Positions 23,993 to 31,375 of a DNA stretch of 32,462 nt are shown piece by piece (positions within the stretch are counted from its first letter, which is position 1; each line of letters starts with the position of its first letter). This DNA comes from Pseudomonadota bacterium. GTDB taxonomy: Bacteria > Pseudomonadota > Gammaproteobacteria > Xanthomonadales > Xanthomonadaceae. The stretch lies in the NCBI GenBank assembly GCA_023430045.1, contig JAEZCF010000027.1:1-32462 (forward strand), in the 5' to 3' direction. Made by a program: the position numbers and the translations under genes. Below the pieces are notes generated by a model, which saw only the letters and a program-made list of their open reading frames with translations, ran no database searches and was not told the origin of the DNA.

Positions 23993-24679
23993 ATGTTGGG
24001 AATTGGCAACGGAATACTCGGCATCGGAGCCTTCAAGCAGCGCCTGCCGCGCCCGGAGGAGGCGCTGCCGGGCCGCGACCAGCCCCTGCCACTGCACAGC
24101 AACCAGCACTTCGTGAACAGCCATCCGCTGAAGGACCGGTTCTCCGGGCTCGCTCGGATCCGTTTCGCGCTGGGCTGTTTCTGGGGTGCTGAACGCCTGT
24201 TCTGGACGCTGCCGGGGGTGTACAGCACATCGGTGGGCTATGCCGGTGGGGTGACCCCGAACCCGACCTACGAGGAAGTCTGTTCTGGGCTGACCGGCCA
24301 TACCGAGGTGGTGCAGGTGGTGTACGACCCGGCGCTGGTGAGCGTGGAGCAGCTGTTGCAGGTGTTCTGGGAAAGCCATGATCCAACCCAGGGCATGCGC
24401 CAGGGCAACGACACCGGCACCCAGTACCGTTCGGCGATCCACGCCACCGAAGAGGCCCAGCATGCGGCGGCGCTGGCCAGCCGTGAGGCCTACCAGACGC
24501 GGCTGGCCGAGGCGGGCCATGGCCCGATCACCACGGAAATCGTGTACCCGGCGCCGGAGTACTACTACGCCGAGGATTACCACCAGCAGTATCTGGCGAA
24601 GAATCCGAATGGCTACTGCGGTATCGGTGGCACCGGCGTGAGTTGCCCGATCGGGCTGGATGTGGAGGCGCCGCGCTGA
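23993..24679 (+). CDS. msrA: Peptide-methionine (S)-S-oxide reductase
   Basis: 228 residues. It reduces the S epimer of methionine sulfoxide in proteins or free, repairing oxidative damage. The active-site GCFWGAE is at 61-67 with the nucleophile C62. The recycling cysteines are C209 (YCGIGG) and C218 near the end, the same three-cysteine layout as E. coli MsrA. EYYYAEDYHQQYL is the conserved substrate/C-terminal motif. The extra N-terminal 50 residues also resemble the E. coli form. AGGAG lies 7 bases upstream. A strong terminator follows about 90 bases downstream. Confidence 0.97.
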   Translation: MLGIGNGILGIGAFKQRLPRPEEALPGRDQPLPLHSNQHFVNSHPLKDRFSGLARIRFALGCFWGAERLFWTLPGVYSTSVGYAGGVTPNPTYEEVCSGLTGHTEVVQVVYDPALVSVEQLLQVFWESHDPTQGMRQGNDTGTQYRSAIHATEEAQHAAALASREAYQTRLAEAGHGPITTEIVYPAPEYYYAEDYHQQYLAKNPNGYCGIGGTGVSCPIGLDVEAPR

Positions 24680-24690
24680 CGCGCGGTGGT

Positions 24691-24764
24691 CCGCCTGCGG
24701 CGGGCAGAAGCTGAAAACAACGGCACCGGCAAGACCGGTGTTGGGTTGCTGACGAACTGAAGGA
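24691..24764 (+). other. Structured 3' UTR or possible small RNA before the msrA terminator
   Basis: Between the msrA stop and the strong terminator lie two perfect stem-loops: CCGCC-TGC-GGCGG at 24691-24703 and CACCGG / CCGGTG around a 5-base loop at 24724-24740, with an A-rich linker at 24706-24720. No ORF is convincing. The series of stems ending in a textbook terminator is what a 3'-UTR-derived small RNA looks like, but no promoter is evident. Confidence 0.3.
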
Positions 24765-24804
24765 AAACAAAAAGGACGCGGCCTTCGCCGCGTCCTTTTT
24801 GTTT
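24765..24804. terminator. Strong bidirectional Rho-independent terminator (msrA / tal)
   Basis: A 17-pair perfect stem, GC core GGACGCGG / CCGCGTCC with A-run and T-run flanks, around a CCTTCG loop. It works on both strands and serves the convergent msrA (plus) and tal (minus) genes. It is the clearest terminator in the window. Confidence 0.95.
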
Positions 24805-24822
24805 GATCCAGCAGTGCTTCCT

Positions 24823-24845
24823 GTAGAGCCGAGCCATGCTCGGCT
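24823..24845 (+). repeat. Single SMAG-type REP palindrome
   Basis: GTAG followed by an 8-base perfect stem (AGCCGAGC / AGCCGAGC reverse complement) with a CAT loop. This GTAGAGCCGAGC form is one of the common GTAG-headed palindromes of Stenotrophomonas. It lies just past the terminator in the msrA-tal spacer. Confidence 0.8.
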
Positions 24846-24923
24846 CAGAGCAAGCGCAGCGCGCGACCCGCTGTTGCTCTTCTTTCTTTCTTCCGTGGCG
24901 GGTGGCCTCAGGAAACTGTCGAA

Positions 24924-25026
24924 GGCAGGGTGGTTAGGCCATGCAGGGGCGTGAGCCGCATGGATGCGGCGACCGAGCTTACATGGACGTACTTGCAGCG
25001 TCCCCTGCATGGCCTACCCACCCTGC
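24924..25026. repeat. 103-base imperfect palindrome with an internal hairpin
   Basis: Outer arms of 26 bases (24924-24949 and 25001-25026) pair with one mismatch; within the 51-base middle a second hairpin, GCCGCAT-GG-ATGCGGC, lies at 24955-24970. The middle also holds ACATGGACGTACTTGCAGCG. The look, a long arm pair with a conserved centre in a convergent spacer, is that of a dispersed intergenic repeat of xanthomonads. No coding potential is seen. Together with the terminator and the REP it fills the gene-free 24680-25091 stretch. Confidence 0.75.
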
Positions 25027-25091
25027 CAACCGCATGACCCGCTCTTCGCGACCCAGCCCCCCGCTACGAGGGGCTCAGCCGTTGGCCGGAC

Positions 25092-26051
25092 TCACAGCGC
25101 CTCGCGGATCCGCTGGCGCAGTGCTTCCAGGTCCTTGGCAAACGCATCGATGCCGGTGGCCAGCTTCTCGGTTGCCATCGGGTCCGCTGCCAGGTCGGCC
25201 GCGAATTTTTCCGCATCGATCGGCGTCACCTGTGCCGTTCCAGCCGCACCCGCCACCAGCCTGCGTGGCAGTTCGCCCTGTTCGGCGTCCAGCTTTTCCA
25301 GCAGATCCGGCGAAATGGTCAGGCGATCGCAGCCGGCCAGCGCCTCGATCTGCGCGGTTGAACGGAACGAAGCCCCCATCACCACCGTCGGCGACCCGCG
25401 ACGCTTGAACTCTTCGTATACGCCACGCACGAACTGCACGCCGGGGTCTTCTTCGATGCTGGCCGGTGCCTGGCCGTTGGCTACATACCAGTCCAGGATG
25501 CGGCCGACGAAGGGCGAAATGAGGAACGCGCCCGCTTCGCTGCAGGCCAGCGCCTGGGTGCGGTTGAAGATCAGCGTCAGGTTGCAGTCGATGCCTTCGG
25601 CCTGCAGCACGCGCGCCGCTTCCACGCCTTCCCAGGTGGCAGCGATCTTGATCAGCACCTTCTCGCGAGGCACGCCGGCATCGGCGTACATCTGGATGAA
25701 CTGGCGGGCCTTGGCCACCGTAGCGGCGGTGTCATGCCCCAGGTCGGCATCCACCTCGGTGGACACGCGGCCCGGCACCAGCGTGCTCAGCAGCCTGCCC
25801 ACACCGATGGTCAGGCGGTCGGCCACGGCATTGACCACGGCTTCGCGATCGCCGGCCTGCTGGCGGCCCCATGCCAGTTCGCGCTCGATCAGCTCCGCAT
25901 AGACCGGCAGGTCCAGCGCTTTTTTGACCAGCGTCGGGTTGGTGGTGCAGTCCACCGGCTTCAGGCGCTGGATCGCCTCGTAGTCGCCGGTATCGGCCAC
26001 CACGACGGACAGTTCGCGCAGCTGGGACAGTTTGGACGGGATCGTGCTCAT
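25092..26051 (-). CDS. tal: Transaldolase
   Basis: 319 residues, the length of the TalB class (E. coli 317). It moves a dihydroxyacetone unit between sugar phosphates in the non-oxidative pentose phosphate pathway. The Schiff-base lysine is K135 in VLIKIAATWEG (E. coli K132), with D20 (E. coli D17) and the TTNPTLV motif at 36-42. NLTLIF and SPFVGRILDWY are also intact. GGAG lies 5 bases before the ATG. It follows rnk by 58 bases on the same strand, and its transcript runs into the palindrome-rich spacer and bidirectional terminator. By supporting NADPH-yielding sugar flux it fits an oxidative-stress neighbourhood, though no OxyR site was seen before it. Confidence 0.97.
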   Translation of the reverse strand: MSTIPSKLSQLRELSVVVADTGDYEAIQRLKPVDCTTNPTLVKKALDLPVYAELIERELAWGRQQAGDREAVVNAVADRLTIGVGRLLSTLVPGRVSTEVDADLGHDTAATVAKARQFIQMYADAGVPREKVLIKIAATWEGVEAARVLQAEGIDCNLTLIFNRTQALACSEAGAFLISPFVGRILDWYVANGQAPASIEEDPGVQFVRGVYEEFKRRGSPTVVMGASFRSTAQIEALAGCDRLTISPDLLEKLDAEQGELPRRLVAGAAGTAQVTPIDAEKFAADLAADPMATEKLATGIDAFAKDLEALRQRIREAL

Positions 26052-26109
26052 TGCAGCTCCATCATTGCGTGGCGCGCAGGCTGCGCGGCCAGGATCACGG
26101 GGCGCGCCT

Positions 26110-26514
26110 TCAGGCGCGGGCGTTGTGGACCGCGGTGACGCGCAGTTTCAGCCTGCGGCCGCCGGGGGCGTCCCAGTCTATGCTCTGGCCGACCGACAGG
26201 CCCAGCAGTGCGCTGCCCACCGGAGCGAGCACCGATACCTTGCCCTGGTCGACATCCGCTTCGCGCGGGAATACCAGGGTCAGCACGTGCTTTTCGCCGG
26301 TGACACCGTCTTCGCATTCCACCCGCGAGTGCATCATCACGATGCCTTCGGGAATCTGGTCCGGCGCCAGCACGGTGGCCCGGTTGAGTTCTTCGGCCAG
26401 CGCGAGCGCGGCCGGGGTCTTGCTTACAGCAGGGGATTCGAGCATGGCGTCCAGCCGATCCATGTCGTGGCTTGAAACAATGATGGACGGCGGCAAGCCG
26501 CTGGCGGTTGTCAT
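26110..26514 (-). CDS. rnk: Rnk-type GreA/GreB-fold RNA polymerase-binding protein
   Basis: 134 residues from the ATG at 26514 (E. coli Rnk 136), preceded by AAGGA 9 bases upstream; longer in-frame readings pass through the oxyR terminator and were rejected. The short N-terminal helical hairpin (about 10-50) is followed by the GreA/GreB C-terminal FKBP-like domain (about 55-130), recognisable from ECEDGVTGEKHVLTLVFPREADVDQGKVSVLAPVGSALLGLSVGQ. Rnk binds RNA polymerase and was named a regulator of nucleoside diphosphate kinase; unlike GreA it lacks a long coiled coil, as here. A small hairpin (26103-26118) spans its stop codon. Confidence 0.9.
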   Translation of the reverse strand: MTTASGLPPSIIVSSHDMDRLDAMLESPAVSKTPAALALAEELNRATVLAPDQIPEGIVMMHSRVECEDGVTGEKHVLTLVFPREADVDQGKVSVLAPVGSALLGLSVGQSIDWDAPGGRRLKLRVTAVHNARA

Positions 26515-26542
26515 GTAGAGAGTCCTTGGGTTGGGGCCATGC

Positions 26543-26570
26543 AAAAGGCGGCGCCAGATGGCACCGCCTT
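26543..26570 (-). terminator. Rho-independent terminator of oxyR
   Basis: On the minus strand: AAGGCGGTGCC, loop ATCT, GGCGCCGCCTT, then TT; 11 pairs including one G-U. It lies about 75 bases past the oxyR stop and 29 bases before the rnk start, separating the two. Confidence 0.85.
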
Positions 26571-26645
26571 CTTCTATTGTGGGGACAAACAGCGCCGGAA
26601 TCGAGTCGCCCCGCAGCATGCGGCGGCGGGACGTTGGGCTGAAGC

Positions 26646-27611
26646 TCAGCCGAGCGCGTTCAGCCCGCTGCCGGCCCCCACCCCGGCACGGGGCAGCGTG
26701 CCTTCTTCCAACGTGAAAAGTTCCTTGGGCAGGTGCTTGAACTGCTCCGCCAGTTGCAGCAGGAAACCGCCCATCGCCGAACTGCGGCGCCATGCCATGG
26801 CGATGCGCCGGCTCGGTCGTCCTTCACCCACCAGGTCCAGCAGGCGGATGTTTTCCGAACGGGGCACCGGGGGTTTCACCGACAGGGTCGGCATCAAGGT
26901 CATGCCGACGTCGGCGGCAACCATCTGCCGCAGGGTTTCCAGGCTGGTGGCACGGAACTCCGATTTCTCGTTCGCACCGAACAGTCGGCATACCTCCAGG
27001 GCCTGATCGCGCAGGCAATGGCCGTCTTCCAGCAGCAGCAACCGCTGCGCGGACAGTTCCTGCACATCCAGGTGCTGGCGGCTCGCCAGCGGGTTCTGCC
27101 CCGATACCGCCAGCAGGAAGGGCTCCTCGAACAGGAACTCGGCATGCAGCTGATCGTCGATGATCGGCAGCGCGAGCAGCGCGGCGTCCAGCTTGCCCTC
27201 GCGGAGCCGGGCCAGCAGTACGTCACTCTTCTCTTCCACCAGCAGCAGTTCCAGGTGCGGGAACCGCTCGCGTATGCGCGGGATCACATGCGGCAGCAGA
27301 TACGGGCCGAGGGTGGGGAAGATGCCCAGGCGCACCGCACCCGCTTCCGGGTCGCGGCTGCGGCGGGCGGCTTCCTTCATCTGCTCCACTTCTGCCACGA
27401 TCACGCGTGCTCGCGCTGCGGCATCCTGTCCCGCAGGGGTCAGCATCACTTTGCGCGGTGCCCGTTCCACCAGTGGCAGTCCCAGCTCTTCTTCCAGCTT
27501 GCGGATCTGGGTGGAGAGCGTGGGCTGGCTGACGAAGCAGGCGGCTGCGGCCTTGCCGAAGTGACGATGTTCGGCCAAGGCCACCAGGTACTTCAGATCA
27601 CGTAGGTTCAT
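26646..27611 (-). CDS. oxyR: Hydrogen peroxide-sensing LysR-type regulator OxyR
   Basis: 321 residues. An N-terminal LysR helix-turn-helix (about 1-60, MNLRDLKYLVALAEHRHFGKAAAACFVSQPTLS) is followed by the regulatory domain from about 90. The redox cysteines fall at exactly the E. coli positions: C199 in EDGHCLRDQ and C208 in LEVCRLF; peroxide forms their disulphide and switches the regulator on. A further cysteine is C25 in the DNA-binding domain. It lies 86 bases downstream of ahpF, following the ahpC-ahpF-oxyR order known from Xanthomonas, and ends in its own terminator. The ribosome site is weak (CTCAGG directly abutting the ATG), which may keep levels low. Confidence 0.97.
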   Translation of the reverse strand: MNLRDLKYLVALAEHRHFGKAAAACFVSQPTLSTQIRKLEEELGLPLVERAPRKVMLTPAGQDAAARARVIVAEVEQMKEAARRSRDPEAGAVRLGIFPTLGPYLLPHVIPRIRERFPHLELLLVEEKSDVLLARLREGKLDAALLALPIIDDQLHAEFLFEEPFLLAVSGQNPLASRQHLDVQELSAQRLLLLEDGHCLRDQALEVCRLFGANEKSEFRATSLETLRQMVAADVGMTLMPTLSVKPPVPRSENIRLLDLVGEGRPSRRIAMAWRRSSAMGGFLLQLAEQFKHLPKELFTLEEGTLPRAGVGAGSGLNALG

Positions 27612-27672
27612 CCTGAGACCTCAATGGGTAATGGACCGGGTGACGGCGTGGCTTACCCAGCGGACATGAGAC

Positions 27673-27692
27673 GTTCCCGGTGAGCTGGGAAC
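27673..27692 (-). terminator. Weak hairpin between ahpF and oxyR
   Basis: GTTCCC / GGGAAC around an 8-base loop, just after the ahpF stop on the minus strand, without a T-run. It may attenuate rather than stop transcription into oxyR. Confidence 0.35.
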
Positions 27693-27697
27693 CTGTG

Positions 27698-29290
27698 TCA
27701 GGCAGCTTCGGCGACAGCGCCGCTGCTCTTGGTCACGGACGAACGGATCAGATGGTCGAAAGCACTCAGCGCGGCCGTTGATCCGGCACCCATGGCGATG
27801 ATGATCTGCTTGTACGGTACGGTCGTGCAATCGCCGGCTGCAAACACGCCGGGCAGATTGGTCTGGCCACGATCATCAACGACGATTTCGCCGCGCGGCG
27901 ACAGGGTGATGGCGTCAGCCAGCCACTCGGTATTGGGCAGCAGTCCGATCTGCACGAAGACGCCTTCCAGATCCACCCGGTGCGAATCGCCACCGACGCG
28001 ATCGGTGTACACCAGGCCGGTCACCTTCTGCCCATCGCCAAGCACTTCGGTGGTCTGCGCGCTGGTCAGCACGGTCACGTTGCCAAGGCTGCGCAGCTTC
28101 TTCTGCAGCACGTCGTCGGCACGCAGTGCCGCATCGAATTCGATCAGCGTGACGTGCGCGACCAGGCCGGCAAGGTCGATTGCCGCTTCCACGCCGGAGT
28201 TGCCACCGCCGACGACCGCCACGCGCTTGCCCTTGAACAGCGGGCCATCGCAATGCGGGCAGTAGGCTACGCCCTTGTTGCGGTACTGGTCTTCGCCGGG
28301 CACGTTCATCTGCCGCCAGCGCGCGCCGGTGGACAGGATGACCGAGCGCGATTTCAGCACCGCACCATTTTCCAGCCGTACCTGCACCAGGCCGTCTTCG
28401 CCGGCCGGCACCAGGCCCGTCGCGCGCTGCAGGTTCATGATGTCCACGTCGTATTCGCTTACGTGCTGTTCCAGCGCCGTGGCCAGCTTCGGACCTTCGG
28501 TTGCCGTCACCGAGATGAAATTCTCGATCGCCATGGTGTCCAGCACCTGGCCACCGAAACGCTCTGCGGCCACACCGGTGCGGATGCCCTTGCGCGCGGC
28601 ATAGATCGCCGCGGCCGCGCCGGCCGGACCGCCGCCGACCACCAGCACGTCGAAGGCTTCCTTGGCGGCGATCCTTTCCGCATCGCGCCTGGCCGCATTG
28701 GTGTCCAGCCTGGCGACGATCTGCTCAAGGGTCATGCGTCCCTGGTCGAACAGCTCGCCGTTGAGGTACACGGTGGGCACCGACATGATCTGGCGCTGCT
28801 CCACTTCGTCCTGGAACAGGGCGCCGTCGATGGCCACGTGCTGGATGCGCGGATTGAGCACCGCCGCCAGGTTCAGTGCCTGCACCACGTCCGGGCAGTT
28901 CTGGCAGGACAGCGAGAAATAGGTTTCGAAGCGGAAATCGCCGTCCAGGTTGCGGACCTGCTCGATCAGTTCTGCAGTCGCCTTGGACGGGTGGCCACCG
29001 ACCTGCAGCAGCGCCAGCACCAGCGAGGTGAACTCATGGCCCATCGGCAGGCCCGCGAAGGTCAGGTGGATGTCCTGGCCCGGGGTGCCGAGGTCGAACG
29101 ACGGCACCCGGCCGCTGCCATCGCGCAGCACCTGCAGGCTGATCTGGCCGGACAGGCTGTCCAGGGTCTGCAGCAGTTCCAGCATCTCCCGCGAACGGGC
29201 GCCGTCATCGGCGTGCGCGGTGATCTGGATCGGGCGCGTCACACGCTCGAGGTAGGTCTTCAGCTGCGACTGCAGGTTGGCATCCAACAT
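27698..29290 (-). CDS. ahpF: Alkyl hydroperoxide reductase subunit F
   Basis: 530 residues (E. coli 521). The NADH-dependent flavoprotein that reduces the peroxiredoxin AhpC. The N-terminal double-thioredoxin domain has its active pair C129/C132 (SCQNCPD), the FAD motif GGGPAG is at 219-224, and the thioredoxin-reductase-like redox pair is C344/C347 (CPHCDGP), all as in E. coli. The start at 29290 has AGGAG 7 bases upstream; an in-frame ATG 12 codons earlier is poorer. It lies 228 bases after ahpC, a gap filled by a long palindrome that may set the AhpC:AhpF ratio. Confidence 0.97.
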   Translation of the reverse strand: MLDANLQSQLKTYLERVTRPIQITAHADDGARSREMLELLQTLDSLSGQISLQVLRDGSGRVPSFDLGTPGQDIHLTFAGLPMGHEFTSLVLALLQVGGHPSKATAELIEQVRNLDGDFRFETYFSLSCQNCPDVVQALNLAAVLNPRIQHVAIDGALFQDEVEQRQIMSVPTVYLNGELFDQGRMTLEQIVARLDTNAARRDAERIAAKEAFDVLVVGGGPAGAAAAIYAARKGIRTGVAAERFGGQVLDTMAIENFISVTATEGPKLATALEQHVSEYDVDIMNLQRATGLVPAGEDGLVQVRLENGAVLKSRSVILSTGARWRQMNVPGEDQYRNKGVAYCPHCDGPLFKGKRVAVVGGGNSGVEAAIDLAGLVAHVTLIEFDAALRADDVLQKKLRSLGNVTVLTSAQTTEVLGDGQKVTGLVYTDRVGGDSHRVDLEGVFVQIGLLPNTEWLADAITLSPRGEIVVDDRGQTNLPGVFAAGDCTTVPYKQIIIAMGAGSTAALSAFDHLIRSSVTKSSGAVAEAA

Positions 29291-29375
29291 GGTCATCTCC
29301 TGGATCGGATCCCGGAATACGGGCAAACAGGGGGCGTGGCACCACTACCGAGCGTAGCGGACCAACGGGGGGGTA

Positions 29376-29468
29376 GGGGTGAACCCAAGGCGGCTGGCGG
29401 GTGATCAGGCTGGCTGGCGAAGGCTGGCTGACCGGCTTGGGTTCACCCCCACGCCCGCCGGGGCGGGC
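29376..29468. repeat. Long palindrome in the ahpC-ahpF spacer
   Basis: Perfect 14-base arms, GGGGTGAACCCAAG at 29376-29389 and its reverse complement at 29436-29449, enclose 46 bases built of repeated GGCTGGC. A second perfect hairpin, GCCCGCC-GG-GGCGGGC at 29453-29468, follows immediately. On the minus strand both would fold in the transcript between ahpC and ahpF. No ORF is present here. Confidence 0.75.
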
Positions 29469-29518
29469 ATGGGGATGGGGCGTGCCGCAGCGTGGGGCCA
29501 CGGCGCGCTTGGTGCGGC

Positions 29519-30079
29519 TTAGATCTTGCCGACCAGGTCCAGCGACGGCGCCAGGGTCTTTTCGCCTTCCTTCCACTTGGCCGGGCACACTTCACCCGGG
29601 TGGGCAGCCACGTACTGGGCGGCCTTGACCTTGCGCAGCAGTTCCTTGGCATCGCGGCCAATGCCTTCGGCGGTGATTTCCACCGACTGGATGACACCGG
29701 CCGGATCGATGATGAAGGTGCCGCGGTCAGCCAGGCCGGCCGGACGCAGCACGTCGAAGTTCTTCGAGATGACGTGGGTCGGATCGCCGATCATCGCGTA
29801 CTTGATCTTGCCGATGGCGTCGGAGGTGTCGTGCCATGCCTTGTGCGAGAAATGAGTGTCGGTGGACACGGAGTACACCTCCACGCCCATCTTCTGGAAC
29901 TCGGCATGGTTGTCGGCCAGGTCCTCCAGCTCGGTCGGGCACACGAAGGTGAAGTCGGCCGGGTAGAACACCACGACGGACCACTTGCCCTTCAGGTTGG
30001 CATCGGAGACCTTGATGAACTCGCCATTCTGGTAGGCGTCGGCCTCGAACGGCAGGATTTCGGTGTTGATCACGGACAT
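29519..30079 (-). CDS. ahpC: Alkyl hydroperoxide reductase subunit C (peroxiredoxin)
   Basis: 186 residues, one shorter than E. coli AhpC and very similar to it. A typical 2-Cys peroxiredoxin that reduces hydrogen peroxide and organic hydroperoxides. The peroxidatic cysteine is C47 in FVCPTE and the resolving one C165 in EVCPAKW; the C-terminal segment SLDLVGKI and the GG(L)-type loop region are as expected of the peroxide-sensitive class. AGAGGAAAA precedes the ATG. Codon use looks strongly biased, as for a highly expressed gene. An OxyR-type operator and promoter lie directly upstream. Confidence 0.98.
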   Translation of the reverse strand: MSVINTEILPFEADAYQNGEFIKVSDANLKGKWSVVVFYPADFTFVCPTELEDLADNHAEFQKMGVEVYSVSTDTHFSHKAWHDTSDAIGKIKYAMIGDPTHVISKNFDVLRPAGLADRGTFIIDPAGVIQSVEITAEGIGRDAKELLRKVKAAQYVAAHPGEVCPAKWKEGEKTLAPSLDLVGKI

Positions 30080-30123
30080 GGATTTTCCTCTTTGGTGAAG
30101 GGGCGGGTGAATCGACTGGGAGT

Positions 30124-30153
30124 AGATTACCTATTCCCCATCAATAAGAACAA
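30124..30153 (-). promoter_or_regulatory. Probable sigma-70 promoter of ahpC
   Basis: On the minus strand, -35 TTGTTC (30153-30148) and -10 TAATCT (30129-30124) separated by 18 bases. Both depart from consensus, as expected for an activator-dependent promoter. The -35 abuts the OxyR-like operator. Confidence 0.45.
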
Positions 30154-30193
30154 TCCATTGATTGCATCTATTCAATAGATATTGTCTATTGAT
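30153..30193. promoter_or_regulatory. OxyR-type operator upstream of ahpC
   Basis: The OxyR pattern is ATAG-N7-CTAT-N7-ATAG-N7-CTAT. Two registers, 4 bases apart, each match 12 of 16 positions: 153/164/175/186 (ATCC, GCAT, ATAG, CTAT) and 157/168/179/190 (ATTG, CTAT, ATAT, TGAT), numbered as 30xxx. The centre at 30173-30191 is a perfect dyad CAATAGA-N5-TCTATTG. It is a marked AT-rich island immediately upstream of the ahpC -35, where an OxyR class I activator should bind. Confidence 0.65.
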
Positions 30194-30475
30194 AATCACT
30201 CGGACAGCGGAGAAATTTCGTCCCCTGAATGGACTTGATCCTAGTGCCGCAAGGGATCCGTACGTTCCACGATCAGGAGCTCAATAGCCAACCTTTATGC
30301 AAAAAATCTCCCGCAAGCTGAATGAAGTGACCGCGGAGCCTACCCGCCATCGGCTGCCTGAGCCGCTGCAACGTTCAAACCGCGCTGCATCACGGAGGTC
30401 CGTCCAGCCCTCTCTGCGGCATCTGCGACGCAGGACTTCGGCTAAGCTGCCCGCCCCTGCCGCCGGTGCCCCCGC
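30194..30475. other. Gene-free divergent spacer between ahpC and prmC
   Basis: I see no convincing gene here. A 60-codon open frame (30297-30479) begins ATGCAAAAAATCTCC and overlaps the prmC start by ATGA, but has no ribosome site at proper spacing and an arginine-rich, non-descript product. The sequence is AT-richer at the ahpC end and becomes normal genomic GC toward prmC. Confidence 0.5.
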
Positions 30476-31327
30476 ATGAGCGATGCTCCCGATAGTTCCC
30501 TGCGCGACACCCTGGCGGCCGCGGCAACCCGGCTGCCCGGTGACGAAAGCCGCCACGAAGCCGAACAGCTGCTGCTGCACGTTCTTCAGCGGCCGCGCAG
30601 CTGGCTGTTCGCGCATGCCACCGACGCGTTGCCGGCACCACAATCGCAGGCGTTCAACGCGCTGCTGGAACGACGCGTGGCCGGCGAGCCGGTGGCCTAC
30701 ATCACCGGCCGCCGCGGCTTCTGGACCCTGGATCTGGAAGTCGGCCCGGCCACGCTGATTCCGCGCCCGGAAACCGAACGGCTGGTCGAACTGGCGCTGG
30801 AGCGACTCCCCATCGCCACGCCCCTGTGGCTGGCCGACCTGGGCACCGGCAGCGGCGCGATCGCGCTGGCGTTGGCAGGCGAACGTCCGCAGGCGCAGGT
30901 GCTGGCGACCGACTTCAGCGCCGATGCGCTTGCCGTCGCGCGCCGCAATGCCGTCCACCATGAGCTGCATAACGTTTCTTTCGCTCAGGGGCCGTGGTAT
31001 GCGCCGCTGGCCGGCCGGCACTTCCATCTGATCGCCAGCAACCCGCCCTACATCGCCGCCGGCGATCCCCATCTGCGACAGGGCGACCTGCGCTTCGAAC
31101 CGGGTAGTGCATTGGCATCGGGAGCGGACGGGCTGGATGACATCCGCCAGATCGCCGCCGGCGCCGTCGCGCATCTGCTGCCCGGGGGCTGGCTGCTGCT
31201 CGAACACGGCTGGGACCAAGGCGAGGCGATCCGCGCGCTGCTGCGGCAGGCCGGGCTCCACGACGTGGAAACCGTGCAGGATCTGGAACGCCGTGACCGG
31301 GTCACGCTGGGGCGGCGACCGGCCTAG
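30476..31327 (+). CDS. prmC: Peptide chain release factor N5-glutamine methyltransferase
   Basis: 283 residues. It methylates the glutamine of the GGQ motif in release factors RF1 and RF2. The N-terminal helical domain (about 1-75) is followed by the SAM-binding motif DLGTGSG at 121-127 and the catalytic NPPY at 189-192; GRRGFWTLDLEVGPATLIPRPETE is the typical PrmC linker, which favours PrmC over the related ribosomal-protein methyltransferase PrmB. The length matches E. coli (277). The next gene, pip, starts 48 bases downstream on the same strand. Confidence 0.93.
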   Translation: MSDAPDSSLRDTLAAAATRLPGDESRHEAEQLLLHVLQRPRSWLFAHATDALPAPQSQAFNALLERRVAGEPVAYITGRRGFWTLDLEVGPATLIPRPETERLVELALERLPIATPLWLADLGTGSGAIALALAGERPQAQVLATDFSADALAVARRNAVHHELHNVSFAQGPWYAPLAGRHFHLIASNPPYIAAGDPHLRQGDLRFEPGSALASGADGLDDIRQIAAGAVAHLLPGGWLLLEHGWDQGEAIRALLRQAGLHDVETVQDLERRDRVTLGRRPA

Positions 31328-31375
31328 AATGGACGTTCTCCTGCCACGGCAGGGCACCACCATGGAGCCGCACGC

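Noticed and set aside
30297..30479. A 60-codon frame overlapping the prmC start by ATGA
   Set aside because: The overlap looks operon-like, but the ribosome site is too far away and the arginine-rich product resembles random GC-rich sequence. Conservation in relatives would revive it.
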